A stretch of DNA of 64,000 nt from Thiobacillus denitrificans (GCA_002343685.1 DDRS01000008.1:1-64000); one strand, 5' to 3'; numbered from the stretch's first letter, positions 18,360-27,604 are shown. Made by a program: numbers and translations. The notes: generated by a model not told the origin, from the sequence alone.

Positions 18360-18812
18360 TCAAGATGAATAAACCGAACTCCTGTTCAGGATTCTAAATT
18401 CATACTTATACGTTTTTTTGTCGAGTTTTAAATCAAGCCTGTAATCGCCATACGAAGGAATCATGAAAGGCGAAAATTTAAGTATGAGATTCATATTTTT
18501 CAGTCCAACGCTCTCTCCATCATGCGCCGTAACCCCTCCTTCAATCTTCCGTCCCTCGAAAATAACAGCCCCATCTGGCCCGTAGAGACTCGTCTCAGCA
18601 TCAAATCGGCCCGCGCAATCGATAAGAGACACAAGGACTGTGATGCTTTGCAATGCAATTGGCTTTTCCGGTTTTGGCTCAAGCGGATTATTAACTAAGA
18701 CTTGATCGTCAACGAATAGCCCTATGATCAGAGGCTTCGATTGATCATCTGTACGAATTTCGTCAGCAAGAAAAAAACGGACGCGCTTAGGTTGATGTTT
18801 CTTCCTACTCAT
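18360..18812 (-). CDS. Unknown protein, possibly DUF6941-like
   Basis: 150 residues, opening with a basic stretch then RVRFFLADEIRTDD and PLIIGLFVDDQVLV. This resembles DUF6941-type proteins of phages and islands, but only by general pattern. Mostly beta-strand, no membrane helix. It lies 25 bp below hicB in the prophage cargo segment, which is AT-richer than the phage morphogenesis genes. Function unknown. Confidence 0.6.
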   Translation of the reverse strand: MSRKKHQPKRVRFFLADEIRTDDQSKPLIIGLFVDDQVLVNNPLEPKPEKPIALQSITVLVSLIDCAGRFDAETSLYGPDGAVIFEGRKIEGGVTAHDGESVGLKNMNLILKFSPFMIPSYGDYRLDLKLDKKTYKYEFRILNRSSVYSS

Positions 18813-18837
18813 AATTGAGAAATGGCTCGCGGATAAT

Positions 18838-19425
18838 TTAAAGACCGTGCTCCAGTAGGGCAGGCTGTCGTAGCAGGTCAGGAATACTAATGGTTGTTTC
18901 GGCCGTAATGCCGGACATGGAGCTACCGCCCACAAATGTCATCTGAGCCTGCGGAGACTGAATAGAAAAAGTAAAAGACGTTGGACCATTTCGAGACAGC
19001 GACACAAGTCCATCAGTTACGATTTTTCGTACTTCGGAGCGAACCGTCTCCGAAAGCTTTGAAAGCGCATGCCCTGCGCTCACGTATCCTGAGATCGCAG
19101 TGACCAACACTTGGTTAATACTGCTATCTTCCAACTCGGCCAATTCAGCCAATTGCTTATGCAGGCCACGCGGAATCCGAAGTGCGATTTTTCCGCTATA
19201 CCCATGGAACGAAACCGGCTCACGCACGGGATATCCCGTCGCCATAGCCGATTCAATCCATGCGACCGCCGCTTCGTCCAGATTATGGAGCGCTTCGTCA
19301 GGCGTTTCTCCCTCAGCGAAACATCCGGGGAACTCATGAATAGATGCGACAAAACCTCCCTCCTCATCAGGAACAAGGCGACGAGCGTAAGGCTTTTTCA
19401 AAATTTCTTTTGCTTTATTATCCAT
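18838..19425 (-). CDS. hicB: HicB-family antitoxin
   Basis: 195 residues. N-terminal HicB partial RNase-H fold (YARRLVPDEEGGFVASIHEF and PGCFAEGETPDEALHNL), then a ribbon-helix-helix region (KIALRIPRGLHKQLAELAEL, INQVLVTAISGYV) and a variable C-terminal tail. Such proteins bind the HicA RNase and repress their own operon. It starts 2 bp after the hicA stop. Longer than usual (about 110-150) because of the tail after residue 125. Confidence 0.88.
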   Translation of the reverse strand: MDNKAKEILKKPYARRLVPDEEGGFVASIHEFPGCFAEGETPDEALHNLDEAAVAWIESAMATGYPVREPVSFHGYSGKIALRIPRGLHKQLAELAELEDSSINQVLVTAISGYVSAGHALSKLSETVRSEVRKIVTDGLVSLSRNGPTSFTFSIQSPQAQMTFVGGSSMSGITAETTISIPDLLRQPALLEHGL

Positions 19426-19427
19426 CG

Positions 19428-19871
19428 CTATTTCCTTTCTTTGTCCGCGTACTGAGACAGGTAAATCTCCCAGTCATCTACATCGCTCAGCAAGGCTTCA
19501 ATAATGCTAAGAGCCGTGCGGGGCTTTAAATCCCCTGGATGCTGTGGGATTGAAAGTGGGGGGCTCAGAGCTGGATCACGTTTCCGGGTGTAGTTAACTT
19601 CCTTCCCTCGTTTCTCTTTCTGCCTACCAAGTTGAAGCGCAAGCGACACTAAATCCTTGTAGTTCCGGTTTTGGGGGGATCTTGACATCTCCTCCAACTG
19701 GCGTTTCAGTTTCTTCAGTTTTCCTGGGGTCATGATACTACATGCGATATCGGATACGCTTTTGCCAACTGTAGTTCCCCCTATCAAAAAAATGGAGAGC
19801 GAAATTGCCATAAGAAAAACTAATGCAAATCCGGTGCCCCCCAGGAATGATGACATAGCCTTAGCTTCCAT
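19428..19871 (-). CDS. hicA: HicA-like toxin with N-terminal membrane segment
   Basis: 147 residues. The C-terminal 80 residues match HicA mRNA interferases of the LGRQKEKRGKE ... PLSIPQHPGDLKPRTALSI type, where the histidine of PQHPGD is the expected catalytic residue. The first 45 residues contain a strong hydrophobic helix (GFALVFLMAISLSIFLIGG). The long start is chosen because AGAGGAAG lies 6 bp before the ATG at 19871. A short start at 19733 would give a normal-sized 101-residue HicA but has no ribosome site. Toxin of the pair with hicB. Confidence 0.75.
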   Translation of the reverse strand: MEAKAMSSFLGGTGFALVFLMAISLSIFLIGGTTVGKSVSDIACSIMTPGKLKKLKRQLEEMSRSPQNRNYKDLVSLALQLGRQKEKRGKEVNYTRKRDPALSPPLSIPQHPGDLKPRTALSIIEALLSDVDDWEIYLSQYADKERK

Positions 19872-19958
19872 GTCTTCCTCTGGGAGGGGGACAGCGGCCG
19901 GCCGTGATTGTCGCAGGCCGGGACGACCGGCCTAAACGCTCCTACATCACGCCGGGCA

Positions 19959-19987
19959 CCGTCATCGAAACCCCGGGCTAGGCCGCC
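19959..19987 (+). repeat. 29-bp phage repeat, copy 2
   Basis: Identical to copies at 17079 and 20288 over 29 bp; similarity does not extend much beyond. Confidence 0.9.
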
Positions 19988-20007
19988 GCGCGGCCGCAGA
20001 TCCACAG

Positions 20008-20041
20008 AAAAGCCTGAGCAGATCCGCTCGGGCTTTTTTTT
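20008..20041. terminator. Intrinsic terminator
   Basis: Stem AAGCCTGAGC/GCTCGGGCTT with a T-run of eight on the plus strand and A-rich flank on the other side. It may end leftward zot-side transcription or shape the phage intergenic region. Confidence 0.7.
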
Positions 20042-20131
20042 CGCCAAGAGAAAGTGCACTTTCGCCCCCCGTGAAACCGCTTACCGATTTGCCGACACTG
20101 AGCCCATCCTAGTAACCCCGAGGGGCTGACG

Positions 20132-20380
20132 ATGAAGTTCAAAAATTGTTGTGCGTATCTGTTACTTGCCATGGGTTTGCTCACTCCAGGAAATAGCCCG
20201 AGTGCTCAGGCCGGTGCTGCGCCGGATACCCTCACGCCGGACGGCGGCGTGACCCCTGCGGGGCTTCGGGGCACATCCGGCTTGGTTCCGTCATCGAAAC
20301 CCCGGGCTAGGCCGCCCGGCGATGACTGCGTCGAGGTTTGCAGGGGCTGGGTTGGGCTTACAGGTGGAGGGTTGCGGTAG
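20132..20380 (+). CDS. Possible small exported protein antisense to zot end
   Basis: 82 codons with GAGGGG 7 bp upstream and a plausible signal peptide (MKFKNCCAYLLLAMGLLTPG...AQA). However, its second half is antisense to the 3' end of zot and to the 29-bp repeat, so the reading frame may be accidental. No family recognised. Confidence 0.3.
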   Translation: MKFKNCCAYLLLAMGLLTPGNSPSAQAGAAPDTLTPDGGVTPAGLRGTSGLVPSSKPRARPPGDDCVEVCRGWVGLTGGGLR

Positions 20381-21369
20381 GGGTCGAAGTAGAGGCCCGC
20401 GGCACGCTGCCGGCATTGTTCGTCCGGTACCCATAGCGGGGTCTGCTGTTGGGTGAAGCAGGTGCACTTTTTGGTGTTGGCGATGCAGCCTTGAATCTCG
20501 GGAGCGACGACAGGCGGGGCCACGGGCGCGTATAGCGGGGCGCTGAGGGGGTTTTGCGGATCGACCGGGGTTACGGCCTCGATCAAGGGCATTTTCCTGG
20601 CCACGGCCAATTCCGAGAGCTTCGCCGGCGAGGGCGCCCGAGCCACCGCGCCGGAGCGCGGCGGCAGGTCGCCCTCTTGCACGGCGGTATGGGTTTTGTC
20701 GGGGTTGGTGTACTTGTCGAAGATGCCGAAGACCTTGGTGCTTTGGTAGACGAGCAGGGCGATGGCGAGGCCGGCGTAGATGAAGAGCTGGTTGATGCGG
20801 AATTTGTTCTTGGTGTGGGCCTCGGCGGATTTGTATTTGGTGAAGGCTTCCTTGGGTGGGGAGAACTTGCGCTTGGCGGCGTCGGCTCTGTCCAGGCGCG
20901 ATTCGCCGTCGGCGATGTGCGGCCACTCGTAGAGGAAGCGGCCGAGCAGGCCGTCGCGGATGTGGATGTGTCTTCCCACCAGCTCGCGGACGTTGGTGTC
21001 GATCAGCTTGGGCTTTTGCGTCAGCAGGATGATGTCGAGGCCGGTATGGCGATGCGTTTCAAGTGCGGCGACGTAGGGCGGGACTTTGGAGGCGGAGGCG
21101 CGCGGCCGGTAGACGCGCTGGCATTCGTCGACGATCAGGATCGAGTTCTTGGGGAAGGTGAAGTAGGCCAGTTCCAAGGTCGGGTCTTCGGGCGAGGGGC
21201 GCATTTCGGTCCACTCGGTGACCGGCGGGGCGACGATGTGCTCGATCTGGAGCGAGGGGACGCCCATGACGAACAAAGGCCGTTCGGCCTTTTTCTCGTA
21301 CTCCATGAGCATGGACACCAGGAGAGCGGTCTTGCCCCTGCCGGGAATGCCGGTGATGAGTGTGATCAT
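20206..21369 (-). CDS. zot: Zot-like phage morphogenesis ATPase (pI)
   Basis: 387 residues. N-terminal ATPase with Walker A GIPGRGKT (7-14) and Walker B SILIVDECQR, a membrane helix near residues 190-208 (FIYAGLAIALLVYQS) and a C-terminal periplasmic part with cysteines. pI/Zot proteins drive extrusion of filamentous phage through the inner membrane. The ATG at 21369 overlaps the pVI-like stop. The last 40 residues (GGLARGFDDG...) are encoded across the 29-bp repeat and look recently acquired or variable. Confidence 0.92.
   Translation of the reverse strand: MITLITGIPGRGKTALLVSMLMEYEKKAERPLFVMGVPSLQIEHIVAPPVTEWTEMRPSPEDPTLELAYFTFPKNSILIVDECQRVYRPRASASKVPPYVAALETHRHTGLDIILLTQKPKLIDTNVRELVGRHIHIRDGLLGRFLYEWPHIADGESRLDRADAAKRKFSPPKEAFTKYKSAEAHTKNKFRINQLFIYAGLAIALLVYQSTKVFGIFDKYTNPDKTHTAVQEGDLPPRSGAVARAPSPAKLSELAVARKMPLIEAVTPVDPQNPLSAPLYAPVAPPVVAPEIQGCIANTKKCTCFTQQQTPLWVPDEQCRQRAAGLYFDPYRNPPPVSPTQPLQTSTQSSPGGLARGFDDGTKPDVPRSPAGVTPPSGVRVSGAAPA
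20288..20316 (+). repeat. 29-bp phage repeat, copy 3 (inside zot 3' end)
   Basis: Read on the minus strand it encodes GGLARGFDD in the Zot tail. Identical to copies at 17079 and 19959. Confidence 0.9.
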
Positions 21370-21635
21370 GATTTCAACCAGGTGGTGAGCTGGGTCATGG
21401 CGAGTTTGGTGGCGATGGCGGCGAGGATGATGCCGACGAGTTCCTGGAAGCCGAACAGGGCGGCCAGTTGCGCGGCGGCAGCGGAGAGGCCGCCTATGGA
21501 GGTGATGACGTAACCGGTGATCTGATCGAGGATCAGCTGCAGGCCGGTGTAGGTGACAACGGAGAGGCCGAGGGCAATGAAGACGCGACGGGCGAGTGGC
21601 AGGGCGACAGCAAGCAGGAAGGCGGCAAAGTTCAT
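21366..21635 (-). CDS. pVI-like minor coat protein (DUF2523 type)
   Basis: 89 residues, almost wholly hydrophobic with three predicted helices, in the position of pVI between the pIII-like gene and zot. This fits DUF2523 minor coat proteins that cap the phage end with pIII. ATG overlaps the upstream stop and its stop overlaps the zot start. Confidence 0.82.
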   Translation of the reverse strand: MNFAAFLLAVALPLARRVFIALGLSVVTYTGLQLILDQITGYVITSIGGLSAAAAQLAALFGFQELVGIILAAIATKLAMTQLTTWLKS

Positions 21636-22900
21636 GACTGGGCAGACCTCGGGACACCGAAGATGATGAAGAGGGCGGTGAGGTAGCCAATGGCGATGAC
21701 GATGGGTCTCAGGCCACTGGCATAGGTGCAGGCAGACGAGTAGTCGATGGTGAGGGTTTGGCCGAAGCCGTTGACGGTGATGGGGGCCGGGCAGGTGGCA
21801 TTGGCCGAGATCGGCACCGGGGTGAAGGTGATCGGTTGTTCGGTGTGGGGCATGTCTTCACCGAGGGGCGGAGTGCCGAGATCGGTACAGCCGACCGAGG
21901 TGGGATATTTGTCGCAGTCGGTGGGCTGCGGTTCGGGGGTGTCCTGCGGTTGCGGGTCGTTGACCGGGTTGCCTTGCGGATCGGTCAGGGGCATTTCGTA
22001 GACATCGACGGTGACCTGGCCGTTTGAAGCCGGGCTGATCTGGGCCATCGGCTGGGCGGTCGAGCCGTCGGGCTTGGTGTAGGGATCGCCGACCGGCACG
22101 GTAGACGGTTCGTAGACCGGGGCATCGACGGGGACGCCGACTTGGGGGGCGAGTTCGGCCAGTGCTTGGGGAGGCGGGGCGGGGAGCGCGTTGAAATCGT
22201 CCTGGGTAGCTGGACGATTCGCCACAACAGGATCACAGGAAGTCGTGCCGGGTGCCATCGAATAACCACTAGGACAAGACCCATACGGCGTCTCACCAGC
22301 AGGAACAGCGCCGGTTATTGGCGTGCCGTAATAGTCTTGCTTGTAGCCGGCATAAACACCTAATTTCTCATTCGAACGGAAGGCATAGCAATAACGATCA
22401 GAGACACCAAGTGGCGCATAATTCACCGCGCAGGCCTGCATTGACGGATCACATGTACAGTTACCCGATGCGCAACGGCAGCCGACTATTGTTGCATCGA
22501 CAGGGAAACCAGCTTGTACAGAAGGGCCAGTACCACCATTGGGATCGGTGTACATCCAGCCCCCAACTTCATCGGAGTGAAGGCCGGCATCCCCTGCCCA
22601 TGCAAGGAGACTGAGACCAAGCAACCATGGATTGGCGAAGAGGGAAGTTTTAGCGGCCTGTGCAGCGGTCGAGGCGGGCGGGATATAGCCAGGGATGTTG
22701 ATCCATTTGCCGTTGACGAGCACTTTGCCGGTGGCGGCAAAGTTGTTGCCTGCGAGTGAGGGGATGGCGAGCGGTTTGAAGGTGCCACCGCCGAGGCCTT
22801 CGACTGAGGGGGTCAGGGTGATGGCGGCATTGGCTGAGTACGGCAGGAGCATCAAGCCGGCGAGCGCGACTCCGACGAGGAAGAAGGCGAGGCGTTTCAT
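21632..22900 (-). CDS. pIII-like attachment (adsorption) protein
   Basis: 422 residues: signal peptide (MKRLAFFLVGVALAGLMLLP...ANA), a cysteine-rich domain (residues 110-215), a long Pro/Asp/Thr-rich linker (230-350) and one C-terminal helix (PIVIAIGYLTALFIIFGV) for anchoring. This is the layout of filamentous phage adsorption proteins that bind pili and TolA. Start at 22900 overlaps the tiny upstream gene; the longer open frame is not coding. Confidence 0.85.
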   Translation of the reverse strand: MKRLAFFLVGVALAGLMLLPYSANAAITLTPSVEGLGGGTFKPLAIPSLAGNNFAATGKVLVNGKWINIPGYIPPASTAAQAAKTSLFANPWLLGLSLLAWAGDAGLHSDEVGGWMYTDPNGGTGPSVQAGFPVDATIVGCRCASGNCTCDPSMQACAVNYAPLGVSDRYCYAFRSNEKLGVYAGYKQDYYGTPITGAVPAGETPYGSCPSGYSMAPGTTSCDPVVANRPATQDDFNALPAPPPQALAELAPQVGVPVDAPVYEPSTVPVGDPYTKPDGSTAQPMAQISPASNGQVTVDVYEMPLTDPQGNPVNDPQPQDTPEPQPTDCDKYPTSVGCTDLGTPPLGEDMPHTEQPITFTPVPISANATCPAPITVNGFGQTLTIDYSSACTYASGLRPIVIAIGYLTALFIIFGVPRSAQS

Positions 22901-22971
22901 CGGGTGGCGATGGCAACGGGCAGGACGATGAGCAGGAAGCCTGCCCAGGCATAGAGGTCGAGCGGGATCAT
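22897..22971 (-). CDS. 24-residue membrane peptide, candidate pVII/pIX-like coat protein
   Basis: Tiny frame MIPLDLYAWAGFLLIVLPVA plus IATR: one membrane helix with short ends, the size and nature of Ff pVII/pIX (32-33 residues). Its ATG overlaps the stop of the upstream gene and its stop overlaps the pIII-like start, both as ATGA, so it keeps the coupled chain intact. Confidence 0.6.
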   Translation of the reverse strand: MIPLDLYAWAGFLLIVLPVAIATR

Positions 22972-23276
22972 CGGTATGGCCTCCGAATGACGTAAACAAT
23001 AACCATGGCGGCAGCGACAGCCCAGCCGAGTTGCATGCCATCGAAGAAGGTTTGGGTGGTGTCGCAGTCGGTGAACTGCGGGACGGGCGCGGCGACGCTG
23101 CTGATGAGGGTGCCGTTCTCGTAGGTGTCTTGTGTCCACCCGGATGCGGTCTTGGTGAAAAGGCTGATGTAGGCGGGATTGCCCGCAGTCTGATCCGGGT
23201 GGGTGTTGCTGTAGTAGGCGTCGATGGACGCGGCCACATCGACACACTGACCCGCGACGATGTGACCGGCAGCCAT
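22968..23276 (-). CDS. Phage structural protein candidate, one C-terminal helix
   Basis: 102 residues with an extracellular-type N-terminal part containing two cysteines (GQCVDVAAS and FTDCDTTQ) and a C-terminal membrane helix (LGWAVAAAMVIVYVI). It lies between the major coat gene and the pIII-like gene. No signal peptide. Probably a minor virion or assembly protein; family not recognised. Confidence 0.65.
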   Translation of the reverse strand: MAAGHIVAGQCVDVAASIDAYYSNTHPDQTAGNPAYISLFTKTASGWTQDTYENGTLISSVAAPVPQFTDCDTTQTFFDGMQLGWAVAAAMVIVYVIRRPYR

Positions 23277-23278
23277 GC

Positions 23279-23470
23279 TTAGCCGGCCTTGCGTTTGATG
23301 TACAGGACGATGCCGACGGCAACTGCGAAGATCAGCAGGCCGCCCGCGATTTCCTTGCCGTCGGCGGTGCCGTCGGTGATCGCCGTGGTGATGGCGGGGT
23401 CAACGGCAGCCATAACGTTGGCGGAGAACGCGGTTACAGCCGCGCCGAGAGTTGCAACAAGTTTCTTCAT
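23279..23470 (-). CDS. Major coat protein (pVIII-like)
   Basis: 63-residue precursor: 21-residue signal peptide ending SANVMA, then a 42-residue mature protein with acidic N-terminus (AVDPAITTAITDGTADGKE), membrane helix (GGLLIFAVAVGIVLYI) and basic end (KRKAG). This is the textbook pVIII layout. AGGAGC lies 6 bp before the ATG. Confidence 0.93.
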   Translation of the reverse strand: MKKLVATLGAAVTAFSANVMAAVDPAITTAITDGTADGKEIAGGLLIFAVAVGIVLYIKRKAG

Positions 23471-23495
23471 GGTATTGCTCCTAAAAAAGTGCTGG

Positions 23496-23696
23496 CTAAG
23501 CGAAGGTTGAGACCTTCCGGGAGCCATCCGGGAGGCTTTTTTTCCCCGAGGGGAAAAGCGAAATCTGGCGCGATTCGAAGATGCGTTTGGCGATCTTGGC
23601 GGCACGCATGATGCGGGCTTGTTCGAGCTGGGCAGGGGTGGGTTTCGGCTTCATGGCCTTGGCCCATTTCTTCACGGCAAGGGGGTGGCCGTACAT
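23496..23696 (-). CDS. Small basic phage protein
   Basis: 66 residues, strongly basic (KKWAKAMKPKPTPAQLEQAR), predicted helical. Its ATG overlaps the stop of the 30-residue gene above. Unknown; position between replication and coat genes suggests a DNA-binding or regulatory role. Confidence 0.55.
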   Translation of the reverse strand: MYGHPLAVKKWAKAMKPKPTPAQLEQARIMRAAKIAKRIFESRQISLFPSGKKSLPDGSRKVSTFA

Positions 23697-23788
23697 CAGG
23701 CGGCCACCCAGAGAAGGTGTGAGAACAAGGCCAAGTAGAAAATGAGAACCGTGAGGAAAGCGGCGTAGAGGTAACGCGATTCCATCAT
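23696..23788 (-). CDS. 30-residue membrane peptide
   Basis: MMESRYLYAAFLTVLIFYLA then LFSHLLWVAA: a single hydrophobic helix, the size of filamentous phage minor coat proteins. The start overlaps the replication gene stop (ATGA). Likely pVII/pIX-like or a small assembly protein. Confidence 0.55.
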   Translation of the reverse strand: MMESRYLYAAFLTVLIFYLALFSHLLWVAA

Positions 23789-24798
23789 GCGGCCCTGGCT
23801 TCGAGGTCGTACCAATCCGGCACTGAGAGCGGTTCGAGTTCGATGAAGCGAACCTTGACCGGGAAGCGCTCGATGTTGCGCGGTGCCAGGATGTCGATGC
23901 CACATTCGCGCAGCACCTTGGCATGGCGGTACAAGGTGCGCTCGGAAGCCATCTGCTTCATGTCCTGGCCAGCTAACCATGCCGCCGCATAGACGCGGCT
24001 TTTCTTCGGCACGGCGTCAAGGATGTCCTCATCGCAGGAGCGATCCGCGCGTTTGAATGGCTCGATCTGCTGTTCGTACAGCTCTTCGAGTTTCGCGTCG
24101 GTGATGTTGGCCAGGTCATTCAAGCCAAGCTCTGAAAGCAAGCGTTTTTTGAGTTCGATTTCCACGCGTACCACTCCTTGATCCTTGAGCCACGACACCA
24201 GCTCGTCGTTTGAATCAGCACCGTGCTTAATCATTTCCAGGTGCTTGATGTAGGCTTTCAGCATGTGGCGCGTGTTGGCCCACCACACCGATTCGTCGCC
24301 TGACTGTCCGCGTTTCATGCGTGCGATGCTTCGAGCACCAAGCCATCGGATGAAAGCGCGGGCTGAACTTTCCGAGCCTGTTTTGTAATTCCGGGTGATG
24401 TCCAAACGCGATATGACGCAACCCCGCCGGGAGTGTGGAAGCGCGAAGGGGCCAGGCGTTGACCGGTCAGAAGTTGCAGCTGTGAATGGTGGGAGGCCAA
24501 GCTCCACCAGTATTCGGTTACAAGCCTCGATCGTCCCTTGTAGTCCGAAGTTAAAAACGTTGTCTTTGCGAGAAAACCGCCCCGCGTTGCCACTGAGGGA
24601 AACACGGAAACCATCACATCCAACACGAACGCTTGTGTCATGGCTTCCGTTAAAGCGCGTGGACTGGTTGCGTTCAAAAATTGGCGCACCGTCGGCGGAA
24701 TAGTGGACGGTGACACCCCCTGTGAGGATGGGTAAGCCCCCGTCCGGATGATGTTGAGAAGCGGTGATCCAATCAATGAAGAGCGAGCCATTCGACAC
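23785..24798 (-). CDS. Phage replication initiation protein (pII-like)
   Basis: 337 residues. Contains SRLDITRNY and a C-terminal replication-initiator region seen in inovirus and plasmid rolling-circle proteins of the phage gene II/X type, which nick the double-stranded form at the origin. Starts at GTG 24798, supported by AGGGG upstream; the ATG at 24791 is in another frame. Lies 66 bp below the ssDNA-binding protein gene. Confidence 0.83.
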   Translation of the reverse strand: MSNGSLFIDWITASQHHPDGGLPILTGGVTVHYSADGAPIFERNQSTRFNGSHDTSVRVGCDGFRVSLSGNAGRFSRKDNVFNFGLQGTIEACNRILVELGLPPFTAATSDRSTPGPFALPHSRRGCVISRLDITRNYKTGSESSARAFIRWLGARSIARMKRGQSGDESVWWANTRHMLKAYIKHLEMIKHGADSNDELVSWLKDQGVVRVEIELKKRLLSELGLNDLANITDAKLEELYEQQIEPFKRADRSCDEDILDAVPKKSRVYAAAWLAGQDMKQMASERTLYRHAKVLRECGIDILAPRNIERFPVKVRFIELEPLSVPDWYDLEARAA

Positions 24799-24864
24799 CC
24801 CTGTTCTCCCTTGTCACTGACAAATTGGCAGTGAACGGACTAGTGTTACTAGCCGTTCCACCCC

Positions 24865-25167
24865 TCAAGCCGACTTGGCAACCGACAGGGCCGGGACGAC
24901 ACCCATCACGTAACTTTCGAATTTGCCCATGCGCGCACGCTGGCCGATTTCGAGATCGACGATGGCGGGAAACTGGATCTTGTTGAATTGCTCGATGCAG
25001 GCAGAGTCGAGGGGCATTTCGGTGACTTCGTAGCCGTAGCCAGCTGCGGTCACTTTCTCGTTCTGGAAGGATTCGATCTTGGTTTGAATGAGGGCTGCGG
25101 ACATGTCCCAGGGGTTGCCATCCTTGATGCCCTTGAGAACCTTTACGCCGAGAACTTGCATTTTCAT
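24865..25167 (-). CDS. Phage single-stranded DNA-binding protein (pV-like)
   Basis: 100 residues, predicted all-beta, with a hydrophobic dimer-type pattern. Size, composition and place next to the replication initiator fit pV analogues that coat phage ssDNA before packaging. AAGGAAG precedes the ATG. First leftward gene of the phage, divergent from the regulator. Confidence 0.78.
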   Translation of the reverse strand: MKMQVLGVKVLKGIKDGNPWDMSAALIQTKIESFQNEKVTAAGYGYEVTEMPLDSACIEQFNKIQFPAIVDLEIGQRARMGKFESYVMGVVPALSVAKSA

Positions 25168-25289
25168 GGTGAGCTTCCTTGTCGGTTAAGCTATCAGGCG
25201 ATAGCGAGACGAAGCCTATGGCTATCGGCTGACAGTTGTCAAGTGGTAGCGATCACCTGATCATGCTTAAAACCCGAAGGAGAACGGCC

Positions 25290-25640
25290 ATGAACACCTT
25301 GGAATACCTCGATGCCCTCAAACAGAAGCAAGGTCTGACCTCGGACTACCAACTGGCTAAATTGCTAAATTTGGAAACGTCGAACATGACGATGTACAGG
25401 AAACATCGTCGCGTGATGGATGACTACATCGCCGCACGGGTAGCGGATTTGCTGCAGATCGACAAACTGGAATTGATCGCTCAGGCGAACGCCGAGCGAG
25501 AGAAAGATGTAGAAAAACGGACGTATTGGGAAGCTGAAGCGAAAACGGCCCGCGAAAAGCGCGAGCCGTTGGAAGTGGTGGCCAGTCTCGGAATCGAACC
25601 AAGGACACGCGGATTTTCAATCCGCTGCTCTACCAACTGA
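25290..25640 (+). CDS. Phage regulator (DUF3693-like), reading through attR
   Basis: 116 codons. The first 80 residues (LEYLDALKQKQGLTSDYQLAKLL...) form an HTH-type domain like DUF3693 regulators of inoviruses. The C-terminus is encoded by the att repeat and the antisense of the tRNA-Phe gene, so its last residues would change when the phage excises. GAAGGAGAAC precedes the ATG. Diverges from the structural genes, so probably the repressor or Cro-like switch. Confidence 0.75.
   Translation: MNTLEYLDALKQKQGLTSDYQLAKLLNLETSNMTMYRKHRRVMDDYIAARVADLLQIDKLELIAQANAEREKDVEKRTYWEAEAKTAREKREPLEVVASLGIEPRTRGFSIRCSTN
25539..25621. repeat. attR, 83-bp direct repeat
   Basis: Identical to 17181-17263. Here it lies within the complete tRNA-Phe gene and its terminator. 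Confidence 0.92.
25541..25570 (-). terminator. tRNA-Phe intrinsic terminator
   Basis: On the minus strand the stem AACGGCTCGCG / CGCGGGCCGTT with a CTTTT loop is followed by TTTC, 6 bp after the tRNA CCA end. Confidence 0.85.
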
Positions 25641-25651
25641 GCTAACTGGCC
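25576..25651 (-). tRNA. tRNA-Phe (anticodon GAA)
   Basis: 76 nt with all four arms, anticodon loop TTGAAAA, T-arm GGTTCGATTCC and genomically encoded CCA. Acceptor strands pair GGCCAGT/ACTGGCC. It is the integration target of the prophage, which restored the 3' end on the right side. Confidence 0.96.
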
Positions 25652-25814
25652 AGTCCGCGGTCATGCGACCACGTTGAGATCAAATGCATGGCTGCACAGC
25701 CTGAGCATTTGTTTTGCGATGCCCATGCAAACGCTGAAATAGGCTCCAGCCGCTTACACGCGGGGCGCAGTATAAGCGACCCACCCGCTTTTGTGAAGCC
25801 GAGGCCGTTGCCGC

Positions 25815-26050
25815 CTAATCCATGTCGTCCCCGGCCTGGCGTCGGTGCCTGACCTTCTTCTCCAGCTTACGCGCGACATAGGCGGCGAATTCGTCGACGT
25901 TGTCGTAGGCCTGCGCGCAGGCAAAATCGGCCAGCGCATCGATCAGTTCGCGGGTGCGGGTGATCTCCGCGAAGCTGCGTCCGCAGGTCAGGCAGGTTTC
26001 GCCGTCGTCGCGGCAAGCGGTCTTGCCCTTGCAGGGGACGAAGGGGCGCA

Positions 26051-26051
<1 letters not shown>
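25815..26051 (-). CDS. Small cysteine-motif protein downstream of nifA (DUF1289-like)
   Basis: 78 residues with a compact cysteine set near the start (VPCKGKTACRDDGETCLTCG), like DUF1289 zinc or Fe-S knuckles, then a helical tail. ATG overlaps the nifA stop, so it is co-expressed with nifLA. Role unknown; could help regulation. Confidence 0.7.

Positions 26052-27600
<1,549 letters not shown>

Positions 27601-27604
<4 letters not shown>

Larger units (their letters stand above)
17181..25621. mobile_element. Filamentous (inovirus-type) prophage integrated in tRNA-Phe
   Basis: 8.4 kb between two identical 83-bp direct repeats, one of which is the 3' part of an intact tRNA-Phe gene. Gene content is that of an inovirus: integrase, Zot (pI), pVI-like, pIII-like, major coat, replication initiator, ssDNA-binding protein, small coupled membrane peptides and a regulator, with HicAB as cargo. 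All morphogenesis genes overlap and run leftward. It looks intact; activity cannot be judged from sequence. Confidence 0.9.

Noticed and set aside
20554..21513. 319-codon plus frame opposite zot
   Set aside because: Mirror frame of zot codons; Gly/Val/Asp-rich without motifs.
23467..23667. 66-codon minus frame overlapping the basic phage protein
   Set aside because: Wrong frame relative to the coupled ATGA chain; antiparallel overlap with better-supported genes.
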